Positions 49,022 through 59,148 of a DNA stretch of 64,000 nt are shown piece after piece. A program made the translations under genes and the position numbers. Where the stretch lies: positions 3,394,947 through 3,458,946 of the forward strand of contig JAMWFC010000049.1 of the NCBI GenBank assembly GCA_027475525.1, in the 5' to 3' direction. The stretch comes from Macrolepiota albuminosa (taxonomy: Eukaryota; Basidiomycota; Agaricomycetes; Agaricales; Agaricaceae). The notes under the pieces are model-generated. The model worked only from the letters and a program-made list of their open reading frames with translations. It had not been told where the DNA came from and made no database searches. How positions within the stretch are numbered: the first letter of the stretch is position 1; each line of letters opens with the position of its first letter.

Positions 49022-51306
49022 CGGTGGGGAGGCTCGTTGGCGTGCTGGTCGGTAAACTCCGGGGGCTTAGCGCGGGCGCCTTTTCGTTGTCCCCTAGGGA
49101 ACGTTGGCACCGTTCGTCGGATTCCGGAATTGGGGTCGCTAATTGTGAGGGTCGTTTCCTCATCGGTAACAGTCTTGACGACTGATCGCGCCAAGACGTC
49201 AAAAGGTCTGCCGAGTAATAAGTCGTATGCTGGGGAGCGTAAAATGTGTATCTGGAGGTAAAAGGTAATGTCGCCAAGGGTGCACGGCACATTCTTGGCG
49301 AGGCCGAGGGATCTGTCCACCGTACCGTTAGCGCTCTGCATATTTAGTATAACGGTAGGGTCGTAAATAAGGCCTAGATCGTTAGCGACTTCCGCTGCCA
49401 TAGAAATGATCTGGGACCCGCTATCCACAATTGCCTCTACTTCGTGCTTGTTGTCTATGGTTAGCGCTACCGAGCGGATAGCGTGCGATTCTTGAGCGAC
49501 GGTAAGGATTGCGGGGTCTTCTCCATGGTCTACCGACCTAAGGTAGGTCTCCACTGGATCCACAGAGGTAGCGTTAGCGATGGTGTCGGCAGGAGAGTCT
49601 TCAGTGTCCAGAGAGTCGACGGTAACGGAAAAACCAGGGAGCGCGTCGTCGAGATCCTCGACCTCGGCAACGGCTGTCGCCAAGGGTCGTCGGGGAGTGA
49701 CTGCCGTTTTGACCTGGTTGCGGACGTCGGGAGCAATACTACAAAGTTCTTCAACGGATAAGGTGACGGCGGTTTTCATGATACGGTTAAAAACGTGGTT
49801 CGATTTTTCGATGTCGAAGATTGGCGCAGTAGGTCGGTAGCCACCCTCAGGACGTTTCTCGGGAGCGGCAAAGTTTCGTTGTGCGGGAGCGTGATAACGG
49901 TCGGGAATCCCTGAATAGGGATGGAGAGGCGGCAAAGGCGGTTCGGGAGCGGTAGCGGACGACGATGGTTCTGAAGCAGGAGCAGGGGCAGTGGCAGGAG
50001 GTGCGGCAGGAGCAGGTGTCGGTAACTTGCTAGCGGGAGGCATTGGCTTGTATCCTTTAAGAGGTTGTTTAGGCTGCTTAACTTCAACCCCATCAAAAAC
50101 CTGGTTCTTTAGCGAATCCAACTCCTGTTGGAGCTTGGCGATACGCTCTTCCCGCGAGAAAGTAGGGTGGTCGCCAACGCTGTCGAAATGTAGGACCTCG
50201 TGAATCATCTGCTGTTGGGTCGCCTGTTCGGGGTCGGGGTTAGCGTTGCCAGATAGCGTGCCGGTAACGATTTGTCCTGGATTGCGCCTATGCCATTCAT
50301 CTACCCGCTCCTGGAAGGACTTCTTGTCTGGGTAGTTGGGGATGGTGGCGCCAGTAGTGAGGACTATCTTGCCGTCGATAGCTCGTCGAATTCTACCTTG
50401 GCGAATGTAATTCTCGAGGGTAGCGCAGCGTCCTCTAGTCATGGTGTGGCCAATTTCCCCACAGAAGTGGCAAGGGCCAGGTGCGGGTACGTTAGCGGGT
50501 CGGTTAGCAGTCAGGTTGGTGGTAATCATAGTTTCGATACGTGTCATCGCGGAAGCGACAGCGGCGGTAATAGCAGCATTGAGCTCCTCCTTCTTAACGA
50601 AGTCGGCAGCAGGAGGCGGGATGGGAATGATACCGTTAGTTCGCTCAGGTGGTGGGCTCGTCCTAGCGCGCTGCAGTCCAACGCCAGTGTCCGTTCCCTT
50701 GAGAACCCATTTACCGGCTTCAAAGACGTCGGCAACGTTATAGGGCTCGTCTGGGTGATGAGCCTGATGAACTATCTCTAGGCGACGAGCAATACGAGTC
50801 CAAAGCGAAGTCGGGATGCCTTGCTGGAACAGGCGACGCTCCTCGTTAATATAGAGCTTGCCGTTCTGCAGAAGCCACCTAGCGACTTTCTGGAACTCGC
50901 GGTAATATGTAGAGAATGCGCCAAGCGACGATGTGCCACTGTCGAAAGATTCCTGTACTAGTTTCTGTAACTCGTTTACCGTGTATCGGGTAGCCTCCTC
51001 GGCGCCAGGGTACAGCTGGATAACTGCCGTCTTCCAGTCCTCATACGAAGCGCCTTGAGCTGGAGCTGGCGGTGCGGCAGGGACAAAGGCGGCAAACTCG
51101 GTAAGACCTGTCCACGTCTCTGCCGTGTCGTACGATACGTATCTTGCCGCATACTCCTTCATCTGCGTGTGGTCGGTAATGTTACAGTCCCTGAATAGAT
51201 ACTCTAATTCTTTAAAATACTGGGAGAGCTCCCGTGGCTTGGTCTCGTCCCATTTCGGTGCCGAGAAGTGGTTGCGTGGCGGCATGCGCTGGACTTGTTG
51301 TTCCAT
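48994..51306 (-). CDS. gag: Gag-protease polyprotein, intact
   Basis: 770 codons from the first ATG (51306). Capsid-like domain in the first 250 residues (PPRNHFSAPKWDETKPREL, ELEYLFRD). Zinc knuckle variant CHFCGEIGHTMTRGRC (C-x2-C-x4-H-x6-C, about 50475-50428). Proline/alanine-rich linker. Aspartic protease with VDSGSQI (about 49435) and LLLGRPFDVLA near 49200, ending at TGA 48996-48994. The protease is therefore part of the gag frame, unlike in the chromovirus at 5277. The same frame stays open and protein-like upstream to about 51645 without any ATG, so a longer N-terminus by non-AUG or spliced initiation is possible. No slippery heptamer of the X XXY YYZ type was found in the overlap. 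Confidence 0.88.
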   Translation of the reverse strand: MEQQVQRMPPRNHFSAPKWDETKPRELSQYFKELEYLFRDCNITDHTQMKEYAARYVSYDTAETWTGLTEFAAFVPAAPPAPAQGASYEDWKTAVIQLYPGAEEATRYTVNELQKLVQESFDSGTSSLGAFSTYYREFQKVARWLLQNGKLYINEERRLFQQGIPTSLWTRIARRLEIVHQAHHPDEPYNVADVFEAGKWVLKGTDTGVGLQRARTSPPPERTNGIIPIPPPAADFVKKEELNAAITAAVASAMTRIETMITTNLTANRPANVPAPGPCHFCGEIGHTMTRGRCATLENYIRQGRIRRAIDGKIVLTTGATIPNYPDKKSFQERVDEWHRRNPGQIVTGTLSGNANPDPEQATQQQMIHEVLHFDSVGDHPTFSREERIAKLQQELDSLKNQVFDGVEVKQPKQPLKGYKPMPPASKLPTPAPAAPPATAPAPASEPSSSATAPEPPLPPLHPYSGIPDRYHAPAQRNFAAPEKRPEGGYRPTAPIFDIEKSNHVFNRIMKTAVTLSVEELCSIAPDVRNQVKTAVTPRRPLATAVAEVEDLDDALPGFSVTVDSLDTEDSPADTIANATSVDPVETYLRSVDHGEDPAILTVAQESHAIRSVALTIDNKHEVEAIVDSGSQIISMAAEVANDLGLIYDPTVILNMQSANGTVDRSLGLAKNVPCTLGDITFYLQIHILRSPAYDLLLGRPFDVLARSVVKTVTDEETTLTISDPNSGIRRTVPTFPRGQRKGARAKPPEFTDQHANEPPHRCFHKPSRR

Positions 51307-51665
51307 AGCGACTGGGTTGGCGAGTTCGGTTAGCGGTAGTGGGGAAGGAGTTCTGGAGATTGGCGACGGGGTAAGCGAAATGAGTTGTGAAAGTGGCGTT
51401 AGCGGAGTGATGGGAGTAACTGATTGCGGCAAAATAAAGGGCGACGCTAAGGGGTCGTCGGCACTATAATCGAGGGAATGCGGGAAGAGATCAGGAAAAG
51501 CGTCTACAGTGGCGTTCTGTAGTTCCTGGGCTAGAGAGAGACCCGGTAAGGCACCAGGTGGTTGTGGAGTTGATGGGTGGGAAGGAGCTATGCCTTCTGC
51601 CGACTGGTCTAGCAGGCGGCGCCTACGCTGGAGACGGGTTTCTGGCGGAATTCTGCCCTAGAGAT

Positions 51666-51683
51666 CCCTCGCGGTGGGCTCCA
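51666..51683 (-). other. tRNA primer binding site of the 11.1-kb element
   Basis: Three bases after the sense-5' LTR the minus strand reads TGGAGCCCACCGCGAGGG. The initial TGG pairs with a tRNA CCA end, and the rest reads as a complement to an acceptor and T-arm. It is therefore tRNA-primed, in contrast to the self-priming chromovirus in the same window. The tRNA identity was not determined. Confidence 0.7.
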
Positions 51684-51686
51684 ATT

Positions 51687-52636
51687 TGATGACGCCCAAA
51701 GTTTTGGTCAGTAACAAATGTAAGAATTGTGTTACCGTACCAAGAGTGTGCGTTGGGCGCGCTATAAGTGTGTTGAGGAGTCCCGGGCAGGTCCCAGAGA
51801 ACGCGTCTGTGAAAAAGGGTAAAAGTCGGTAACGGAGTCGGCAAGTGTCAAGCGCTAAGGTAAAGCGCTTAAGAAAATGCGGTAAGTGAACACGGCAACG
51901 GGAAGCGGCAAGAGCACGGTAAGCTTAGCGAAGTTCTAAGCGTCGATAATGCCTGCCGTAGTTGCAAGGCGCGAGTGTGTCGAGTGTTGGCGAACGTCTG
52001 TAACTGCCGATGAGTTCGACGTTGCCGACCGTAGCGTAAATGAGCTCTTGAGCGTAAGGGAGACTGAAGTAAGTGGGGGAAACTGTGGTCTATTCGTCTG
52101 CTGTGTATGTACAAGTCGGTAAGTAATATATATACTACAAGGAGTTCACCGTCGCCAGTGGCTAATGACGCCAGAGTGCGGTAAACTGGAAAATTTCCAA
52201 GGGGTAGCTCCAACGGTTTCAGATCCCTACCGTCCATTCAAGAGCCTTAGCAACGCCAGGCGACAGATCGCGAAGCTAAACCATCACTCCATCACCCTTC
52301 TGTCTGTCAGAACACCTAAGCGACGTTGGGCGCCAAATCGAGACGGTAAGCGGTGTCAGACGCCAAGGTCAAACGCCAAGCTGTCCGTCAGTTTTTGATA
52401 GATCATCAAGCTTCTCGCTAAGCGCTGTCGTCAGTGACTGATGCCATCTGTCAGTTGTCATTCTTGCTGCCGTCGGCGCTATCATTGATTGGATCTGCTT
52501 CTTGCCGTGCGCGGCCGTCAGAAATGGCTTAAAATGGGTAGAACGCGTGCGCTAAGTTCGGAACGAGTGCGGCAAGGTTTCCGGAGCCGGTGCCGAGCCT
52601 GCCGTTGATGCGCCTAACCTGTATAGGGTCCTATCA
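51687..52636 (-). repeat. Sense-5' LTR of the 11.1-kb element
   Basis: 950 bp, the near-identical partner of 41526-42475. Confidence 0.9.
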
Positions 52637-52640
52637 CCGG

Positions 52641-53161
52641 GACAATACAGCGCACAGGACTAGACATACAAAGCCTAGCCCTGAACTTACCCAGGTGCCC
52701 CAGACCTTAACCGCTGTAGGTATATAGCTTGTAGCCAGTAGACCATTATGGTAGTCTTGACATTGTCTAGCTCATGCCTCTATACTCTCTTGTTCATCTC
52801 ATACTTGCACTCAATCCATCTTCTTCTTCTCTCAATCTCCCGGTCTCCCAAAGTCTCACTTCAATTCTAACTCAGTCTCCCAGTCTCAGTCTCAGTCTCC
52901 TGGTCTTAGCCTCTTCCCCAATTACTCCCTTTACCCTTTGCCCTAACAGGCTCCGCCTTCTCCCGTTCCCATGTCCTGGACTCAGCCCAGGATCCTGCTC
53001 CACCTCTCCCCAACAAGCTCCGGTGCTCCGTAGTGCCCCCACACCTCACTCAAGACTCCAGAACTCGCCCTCCATTACCCCGAGACCCTCCATAGACTTT
53101 GAGTCTGCCTAGTAAGGACCCACTTGCCCCTGAAGGCCCCCATCATCAGCGGAACCTGACA
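52641..53161 (+). repeat. Family-2 3' LTR, right part
   Basis: Continues the LTR started at 41305 and ends ATCAGCGGAACCTGACA like copies E and F. It contains a TCTCAGTCTCCCAGTC-type pyrimidine-rich microrepeat (about 52840-52910). Confidence 0.8.
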
Positions 53162-54200
53162 GTACGCATGATGTGTGACAACAAGTGGAGGTGAAGTACT
53201 TGCCTCAGAGAGCAGCATGAAGAGCAGGATGTAGCCGCTCAGCTGCTCAAGGAGCATGAAGTCATGGATCCAGCATCACCTGGGGAACGCAAGCGTCCTG
53301 ACAGACCCGTTACTCTGGCTGAGATGCTCAAAGGTGAATTGCCTTCATCCCAGCCCCCTAGCCTGGGCAGCAATGACTTCTGAATAAAAGTGGTGTGGGA
53401 ATATGGTGATGATTCTCTCTTTGCTGAGATAATTGCCAATCCTGACGACCATCCTTGGTTCAGGCAGGAGCCTGGTGGACTGATCATGACGGAAAACCAT
53501 CAAAGGGTGGCAGTAGTCTGCCTTCCCCATATGCGAACCATTGTTATGTGAGTACTGGACCAGGCCCATGCACTGGTGGGGCACTTTGGTGCTGCACAAA
53601 TGTTGGGATACATCCATAGGTGGTATTGGTGGCCATGTATGGCCCAAGAAGTGACTAAGTTCTGCGCCTCATGCGCAGCATGTCAGAGGGCAAAGTTGCC
53701 CCCTGGATCTTCTGCCAGGAAGCTACACCAGCTACCCATGCCGGTAAAACCTTGGGACTCCATTGGAATGGACTTTGTAGGTCCCTTTCCTAAGTCTAGA
53801 GGGTTCAATTACCTCTGGGTGGTAATCTGCTACATGACGAGCATGGTGCACCTGATACCGGTGCGAACTACACTGACAGCTAAGAAGTTGTCATGAATCT
53901 ACCTCAGGGAGATTGTTAGGCTGCATGGGCTGCCTAGTACTATTGTGAGCGACCGTGACTCAAAGTTCACGTCTCAATAGTGGAGGGAACTCCACAAACT
54001 GCTAGGAGCTTGACTCCTCATGTCGACGTCATTCCATCCTCAGATGGATGGGCAAACTGAGTGGGCCAACTGCAGTATAGGCCAGATTTTAAGGGCAGTT
54101 GTTTGCCCTGACCAATGGGACTGGGTGGACTGGTGTCCACTCACTGAGTTTGCAATTAACACAAGTAACCAAGTGGCACCTTGCAGGTTTCCCTGCAGTC
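53162..54200 (+). pseudogene. Gypsy integrase remnant (third lineage)
   Basis: From about 53395 the plus strand reads a pre-integrase segment, then a zinc module (HALVGHFGAAQ...CASCAACQRAK), the core (IGMDFVGPFPKSRGFNYLW, SDRDSKFTSQ, MDGQTEWANC) and ends near 54180. At least four in-frame stops (53548, 53894, 53978, 54010 regions). The catalytic D-D-E residues are recognisable; the Glu lies in QTEWAN. It differs clearly from both other Gypsy families in the window. 53162-53390 has no clear match. Confidence 0.75.
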
Positions 54201-54337
54201 CTTGAGACCTTTGCAGGCTCCATGCACTGGTGAACAACCAGTTTATGCCAATTTATCAGCGTCAGTTGGGCTACCTCCTGCTCAACAAATTCAAACCGGT
54301 GACTATGAATTGTCACCGCACAGCCTGAGACAAAACA

Positions 54338-55309
54338 ATGTCTCAACTACTCAACAAGATTCCATACAAGACTATTGCGGTACCCTTTGCGAGTTTGGAG
54401 GAGTGGGAAAAAGTCCAACGAATGATTGCCCCTTCACAGATCTATCGCCGCAAGAAAAGTGGAAAACTGGCCTTCGTCAGCCTGACTCCCCCTGACTCAA
54501 AGCAGCCTTTTGCTTTGGACTACCTGGGCTCCTATGCCCTTCTTTATGGGCATCCTAGGACACCCAATGTGTGGACAAGTCTGGCCATGGACCGTGCTAT
54601 GCATATTCACTGGTGCAGCCTCTTTGGATTTGTGCTCGTACGTGCTATCAGTGCAAGTTGCCCCTCCAAGTCCATGGTGTACAAACACCTGACATATGTC
54701 TTTGCATGGCCGGGCCTCTATAAAGAGGCCATTGCCAAATACAAGGCGGCCACAGGGCATGCCTTTGTGCCCCTCTCCACCAAGGACCTGAACTTTGAGG
54801 CTCAGGCAGTAGACATCCCAGAAGCTTCAGCTTCCGTCTTTACCACTTCAGATGCTTTATGCATCCTGCTTCACAATCAAATCCCAGTCAGCTGGGCTGA
54901 CCATGCATATACCTATGGGGTCATCTACTTGGCCCATATGTTCTTCAGTGACAGCCAGCTATACAACGAGGTGGCTGCCATCGACAATGAGAGGCTACAA
55001 CACCTCGATCACTATGGGACACCTCAGTCCCTTGCTCAGTGGGATGGGTGGCGTGAAGCCACCATTGGCGACCACCAACAACTTATGCTCCAGCAGCAGG
55101 AAAGTCGTTGTGCATTTGACGATGCATTCACCAAGGAGATGTATCTCCTCATTGGGCAGGACATACACATCCGAGAGATCTGGATGTGCCAGTACCCATC
55201 TGACACGGAGGATCTTCCTGATCCCCACCCTCCTACTCTGGGGCTGACTGTCAACCCCACAATTACACTGTCCCCGTTATGGGACTGGGCCATCGGGCAC
55301 TTCCTATGA
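54338..55309 (+). CDS. Open frame of 323 codons, function unknown
   Basis: Starts MSQLLNKIPYKTIAVPFASL, directly after the integrase relic and on its strand, and has no stop although the integrase is broken several times. Composition is that of a globular protein rich in aromatic residues (WTSLAMDRAMHIHWCSLF, LHNQIPVSWADHAYTYG, WREATIGDHQQLMLQQQ); no signal peptide and no obvious metal site. After the stop at 55307-55309 another frame continues with acidic, proline-rich sequence (EPAPEDELLDYN) to a TGA at 55424, so a short intron or a recent frameshift may have cut off about 38 residues. It could be an accessory gene of the third Gypsy lineage or an unrelated captured gene. Confidence 0.55.
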   Translation: MSQLLNKIPYKTIAVPFASLEEWEKVQRMIAPSQIYRRKKSGKLAFVSLTPPDSKQPFALDYLGSYALLYGHPRTPNVWTSLAMDRAMHIHWCSLFGFVLVRAISASCPSKSMVYKHLTYVFAWPGLYKEAIAKYKAATGHAFVPLSTKDLNFEAQAVDIPEASASVFTTSDALCILLHNQIPVSWADHAYTYGVIYLAHMFFSDSQLYNEVAAIDNERLQHLDHYGTPQSLAQWDGWREATIGDHQQLMLQQQESRCAFDDAFTKEMYLLIGQDIHIREIWMCQYPSDTEDLPDPHPPTLGLTVNPTITLSPLWDWAIGHFL

Positions 55310-55429
55310 GCCCGCACCTGAAGATGAACTCCTCGACTACAACATGGACAACGCAACTGCCAATCCATTCTGGGAGCCTGGGGACTCTCCAATTGCCCCC
55401 ATCCCTGACTTACCGATGGCCTGACCGTC

Positions 55430-56440
55430 GGAGTATTTTAGACTGTAGTTCGGTGTAGTACTTGGTAGAAGTATTACTTGATAGTTCTGGGGCTTGCTAG
55501 TGTAGAATATGACCTTGAATTCACACTGACTTTGATGACGAAAGGGATAATTATTATCTTGACTGCGTTTAATAATCTTGCAAAACGCTGAGGTTTTTGA
55601 GGAATTATAATCTTGAATGAGAATAATAATATTCCCACAAGTCGAGGTTTCTTAACAAACTCCGGCCTAAGCGATTCACTCCCTGGGAATCACCGAGCCT
55701 TTGCCTATCAATTGCCTGTCTATTCTCTACTAAACTTGGGCTATTTATACTGTTTTTCTGGTGCACAGACCACTATCTACATATGACTCTTTGTCGGAAA
55801 CTCTCCCACTTCCAGAACGTATTTGATAGTCCAATTTCCCTTTTGGGAGGCCTGTTTCAGTGCCACCCGTTCCACCATTCTTCCGGATGTTTCTGATTGC
55901 CGCTTCTCCATTTGCTTGAGCTCCATTTAGCCTGATCTAATTCATGGATCCTTCTTTCCTCTTTTAGTGCCTCCCTGCATCCCCTACTTCTTTCCTTTTC
56001 CCCTCCTTGTTGTCAAATCGAACATTGACTGATTTGATGATGAAATTGAGAATTATAATATTGAATGAATATAATAATTTCCCAATTTCATCCTATTCCG
56101 TCCATTGCCAAACATTGACTGATTTGATGATGAAATTGAGAATTATGATATCGAATGAATATAATAATTTCCCAATTTCATCCTGTTCCGTCCATTACCA
56201 GCTTCCATGCTTTTCCTCTCCATGACAGTGGTTAGACTATTGTTGAGCTGATAGTTTGAGCTGGTCCCTGCCTGTTGTTCTGTACTTCTCTGTGTATTTG
56301 TTGGGATATTTTTGGAGATAGATATTTGTTGAGACTGCTACCAGGAGGCTTACAGTTTTCAGCCTATAATTAAATGTTTATTTTGACTTCTGGTGCATGT
56401 TTTGTCCCTGACTGCTGGTACAGCGTCGTATCATCGGTCT
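55430..56440. other. AT-rich non-coding DNA with a 90-bp tandem duplication
   Basis: 56021-56110 and 56111-56200 are two copies of a 90-bp unit (AACATTGACTGATTTGATGA...) differing at a few positions. Related sequence (ATTATAATCTTGAATGAGAATAATAAT) occurs near 55597-55635. No gene seen. Confidence 0.6.
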
Positions 56441-56452
56441 AATTGGGGGGTG

Positions 56453-56680
56453 TGTAGCGTAGTCCGCTATGTGGTGTTGGCCACATAGCTTTACTTACTG
56501 TAGTCAATATTATATTGTTATTATAATATAATAATATTATTTACTGTATTATAAATAGGTTACATGTGCTGCTTACTAAGCAGCTTATTTTGTGTTGATA
56601 CTACATAGTCAATAGACTGAACTGGTCTGATTCTGTGCAGTGTGAACCTTAAGCTCTCACTCAACTGTAACTTCGTTACA
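56453..56680 (+). repeat. Probable LTR (228 bp)
   Basis: Bounded by TGTAGCG and CGTTACA, which are near-inverted ends. It is directly preceded by a G-rich tract (AATTGGGGGGTG, 56441-56452) that looks like a polypurine tract. It contains a TATA-like TTATAAATAGG (about 56548-56558) and a hairpin GCTATGTGG...CCACATAGC (about 56467-56490). It may be the 3' LTR of the element whose integrase is at 53395-54180. No partner LTR was found in the window. Confidence 0.5.
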
Positions 56681-56684
56681 CCAT

Positions 56685-57790
56685 TTGCGTGATGCAGGTA
56701 CTTTTGCCAGTGGAACTGAAGACATCATCCCATCTTTGTTTATTGCTGCAGATAAGGAGATGGAAGATGAAAATTTGCCACCTCTATACTTGATTGGTGA
56801 GGATGAGAATGATGTAGCGGAAGGACAGATGGGAATTGTGGCTACAGCCCGAGACGATGACACTGTTCCACCCCTATTTGTTGTAGCGGATGAATAGACG
56901 GAATTGCATACCAACCTGGACAAAGAAGCTCTTCCACTGCTATATGTTGTAACGGATAAGCCAATGGAGATGCAGACCGACCTGGAAAATGAAAATTTGC
57001 CTCCTCTATACTTGATTGGTGAGGATGATATAGCGGAAGAACAGACAGAACTTGTGACTGCAGGCCAAGATGATGACACTGTTCTACTGCTATTTGTTGT
57101 AGCGAATGAACAGATGGAATTGCAGACCAACCTGGACAACAAATCTGTTCCACCACTATTTGTTGTAACAGATGAGCCAACAGAAATGCAGACCGACCTG
57201 GACAACAAATCTGTTCCACTGCTATTTGTTGTCACGGATGAGCTAACGGAAATGCAGACGGAAATGCAGACTGACCTGGATGATGTTCCTTTGCTCTTCC
57301 TTCCATTCCCGTCCTCCTCCTCTCAACAATCTCGTTCTCCAACCATGCCTACTGGGAACAATGTCCTGGAGTGGGAGGCATATGACACACGTATGACCCA
57401 ATGTGAGGATAGGAAAAGAATCAATGAATTGTATTGACAACGTGAGTTATACTGATTACCAAGAGTTCATTTCTGTCTACAGAACAAGAATTTTGCTCTA
57501 CAGAAGGACATGGTGGATGTAGGCCCATTGGCTCTTTCAATCTAGCCAATTGTACTGATGATGTGGCCAATGATATGTCAGAATCACCCTCACCATCCTC
57601 ATCATCTTGCTTGATAGCAAATTATGAAGACATCCCGCTTACCAGACCTGAGGGGCCTTATACACCAGAAGATTTTGCATTCTTGACGGACTATTTACAT
57701 GATGTGGATGACTTATATTCGGACGGTTTACATGGATCTAATGCAGAGGCTGGAATGTATAGTGAGGATGAATACACATCAGAAGGATGA
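56685..57790 (+). pseudogene. Repeat-protein gene, broken, function unknown
   Basis: The plus strand encodes five to six imperfect repeats of about 25-35 residues with the core PPLFVVTDEPTEMQTDL (variants PPLYLIGEDD, LLLFVVANEQMELQTNL), acidic throughout. A TAG at 56894-56896 replaces the Gln of the repeat (DEQTEL), and a TGA near 57435 comes just before a GTGAGT intron (about 57442-57481). A last exon (about 57482-57790) carries SPSPSSSS and an acidic tail ending at TGA. The repeat cores can be aligned at DNA level, so they arose by recent tandem duplication. It lies right after the probable LTR, so it may be element-borne. No family recognised. Confidence 0.5.
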
Positions 57791-57979
57791 TTTATTTGAC
57801 AGTCGTTAGTTTTGATTTGATTATCTTTCCATTGTTATTCACTCTGGTCTTTCCGTTCTAATTTTTTTGATCCATTAGCAGACGCAGCTCTGCCAAACAA
57901 GTTCTGAAATTAGATATCATGTGATTATGTTTAATTTTCAAAACTAGTCAAATGCACCAAAAAAGAAGTTTTAACAGCT

Positions 57980-58075
57980 ATCATGTGCACTAGAGGGATT
58001 CGAACCTACCTCTAGCCACTATGATGCACAATAGTAGATATTAATTAATGGTTATTCCACTGAACTATGGGTGCT
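57980..58075 (-). repeat. tRNA-like SINE head, unit 1
   Basis: Minus strand has an A-box-like TAGTTCAGTGG (58067-58057) and B-box GGTTCGAATCC (58006-57996) about 60 bases apart, followed by GTGCACATGATAGCTG. The pairing needed for a real tRNA is incomplete. Confidence 0.5.
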
Positions 58076-58151
58076 TATTATTCACTGGTAGATTGGTCAA
58101 TAGATACCATCACCTGTCATTCAAAAAGAAAGCAAAAGAGGTCCTCACAGC

Positions 58152-58250
58152 CATCATGTGCACAGGGGGAGTCAAACCCACCTCTTGATACCATAGTACA
58201 CAATATACAATATGAATTAATGAATATTCCACTGAGCTATGGGCACTTAT
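58152..58250 (-). repeat. tRNA-like SINE head, unit 2
   Basis: Minus strand has CATAGCTCAGTGG (58241-58229) and GGGTTTGACTCC (58179-58168), then GTGCACATGATGGCTG as in unit 1. The B box has decayed. Confidence 0.5.
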
Positions 58251-58324
58251 TATTTATTGGTATAGTGCATTGGTATATTGGTCAAAAGCTGACTGACACA
58301 CATGACATCCACGACCGTCTGCTA

Positions 58325-58410
58325 GCATGCCAGGCTGGGAGTCAAACCCATAGCTAATGCACAGGAGAAGACATCAATTGACAAATAATCCATTGATCCA
58401 CATGGACTTT
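58325..58410 (-). repeat. tRNA-like SINE head, unit 3 (weak)
   Basis: Minus strand has GGATCAATGG near 58400 and TGGGTTTGACTCCC (58350-58337). It lacks the GTGCACATGAT end of units 1 and 2 but keeps the spacing. Confidence 0.35.
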
Positions 58411-58510
58411 TTATGATAAGTTCATTTGATCTATTAGATGTCAGCCACCTGCTGACTTCCGTTATTGTGTGCTGACATCCGCTACAGTCCGCTGGAACGC
58501 CAGCAGATGC

Positions 58511-58795
58511 CCACTCCCCTCTCCTTTCCCTCTTTCTCCTCTTTCTCCTCTTTCTCCCCACCCCCATCCCTCTTCCACCACTCCCCATGCATCCCCAGAC
58601 ACCACCCCATGTGACGGACATCTACGCATCCCCTTTCCCTCTTTCCCATGCCCCTTCCCTTCCCATTCCCCCTCTTTCTCCCACCCCCATCCCTCTTCCT
58701 CTACTCCCCGCACTGTGCCATCCCTCTTCCCCACTCCCCACACTCCCCCAAACGCCCCCCCTCATGCAGTGGACGCCTATGCACCCCCCCTCCTC
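58511..58795. repeat. Polypyrimidine tract, about 285 bp
   Basis: Plus strand is almost only C and T, with repeats such as CTCTTTCTCC and CACCCCCATCCCTCTTCC (second copy about 130 bp later). The long open frames on both strands here are a by-product of the biased composition. Confidence 0.8.
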
Positions 58796-59148
58796 TGATG
58801 CCAGACAATGCTGGGAGATGCTGGATGATGCCAGCGTGTCCCAACAGGTACCAACAGATGCTGGCGGATGCTGGCGGTTATTGACAGATCTATGATGGGT
58901 TCTGATGAATGCCCAACGGATGCCAACGGATGCCAGCAGGTCCCGATGGGTAGCAATGGATGCCGACGGATCCCAGATAATGGCCAGCTGATGGCCATTG
59001 ACACAAACATCCCTTTCAACGCACAAAAACTCTTTTGGGAGATGTGGCACTCCCCTTCCACCTCTTTTTATCCATACGGGGACCTCCTGGGATGTCGGAT
59101 AGCTGCTGCTCATTGTGTTATCCGACCTTTGAATCTATCTGCTAGTAA

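Larger units (their letters stand above)
41526..52636 (-). mobile_element. Nearly intact 11.1-kb Gypsy element with an antisense accessory gene (family 1)
   Basis: Two 950-bp LTRs (41526-42475 and 51687-52636) differ at one base that I could find (G versus A in GCCTTAGCGACG, which changes D to N in a short overlapping frame). Target duplication CCGG (41522-41525 and 52637-52640). On the sense (minus) strand: 5' LTR, tRNA primer site (51683 downward), gag-protease, pol in -1 frame, then an antisense six-exon gene, polypurine tract TTGGGGGGAGA (42486-42476) and 3' LTR. All three coding units are open, so the element may be recently active. Pol has no chromodomain. Confidence 0.9.

Noticed and set aside
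54181..54337. Continuation of the integrase into the 323-codon frame
   Set aside because: The frames differ and a TGA stands just before the ATG at 54338; no integrase C-terminal similarity.
58469..58895. Overlapping proline/serine-rich open frames on the plus strand
   Set aside because: They arise from the polypyrimidine composition; several frames are open at once.
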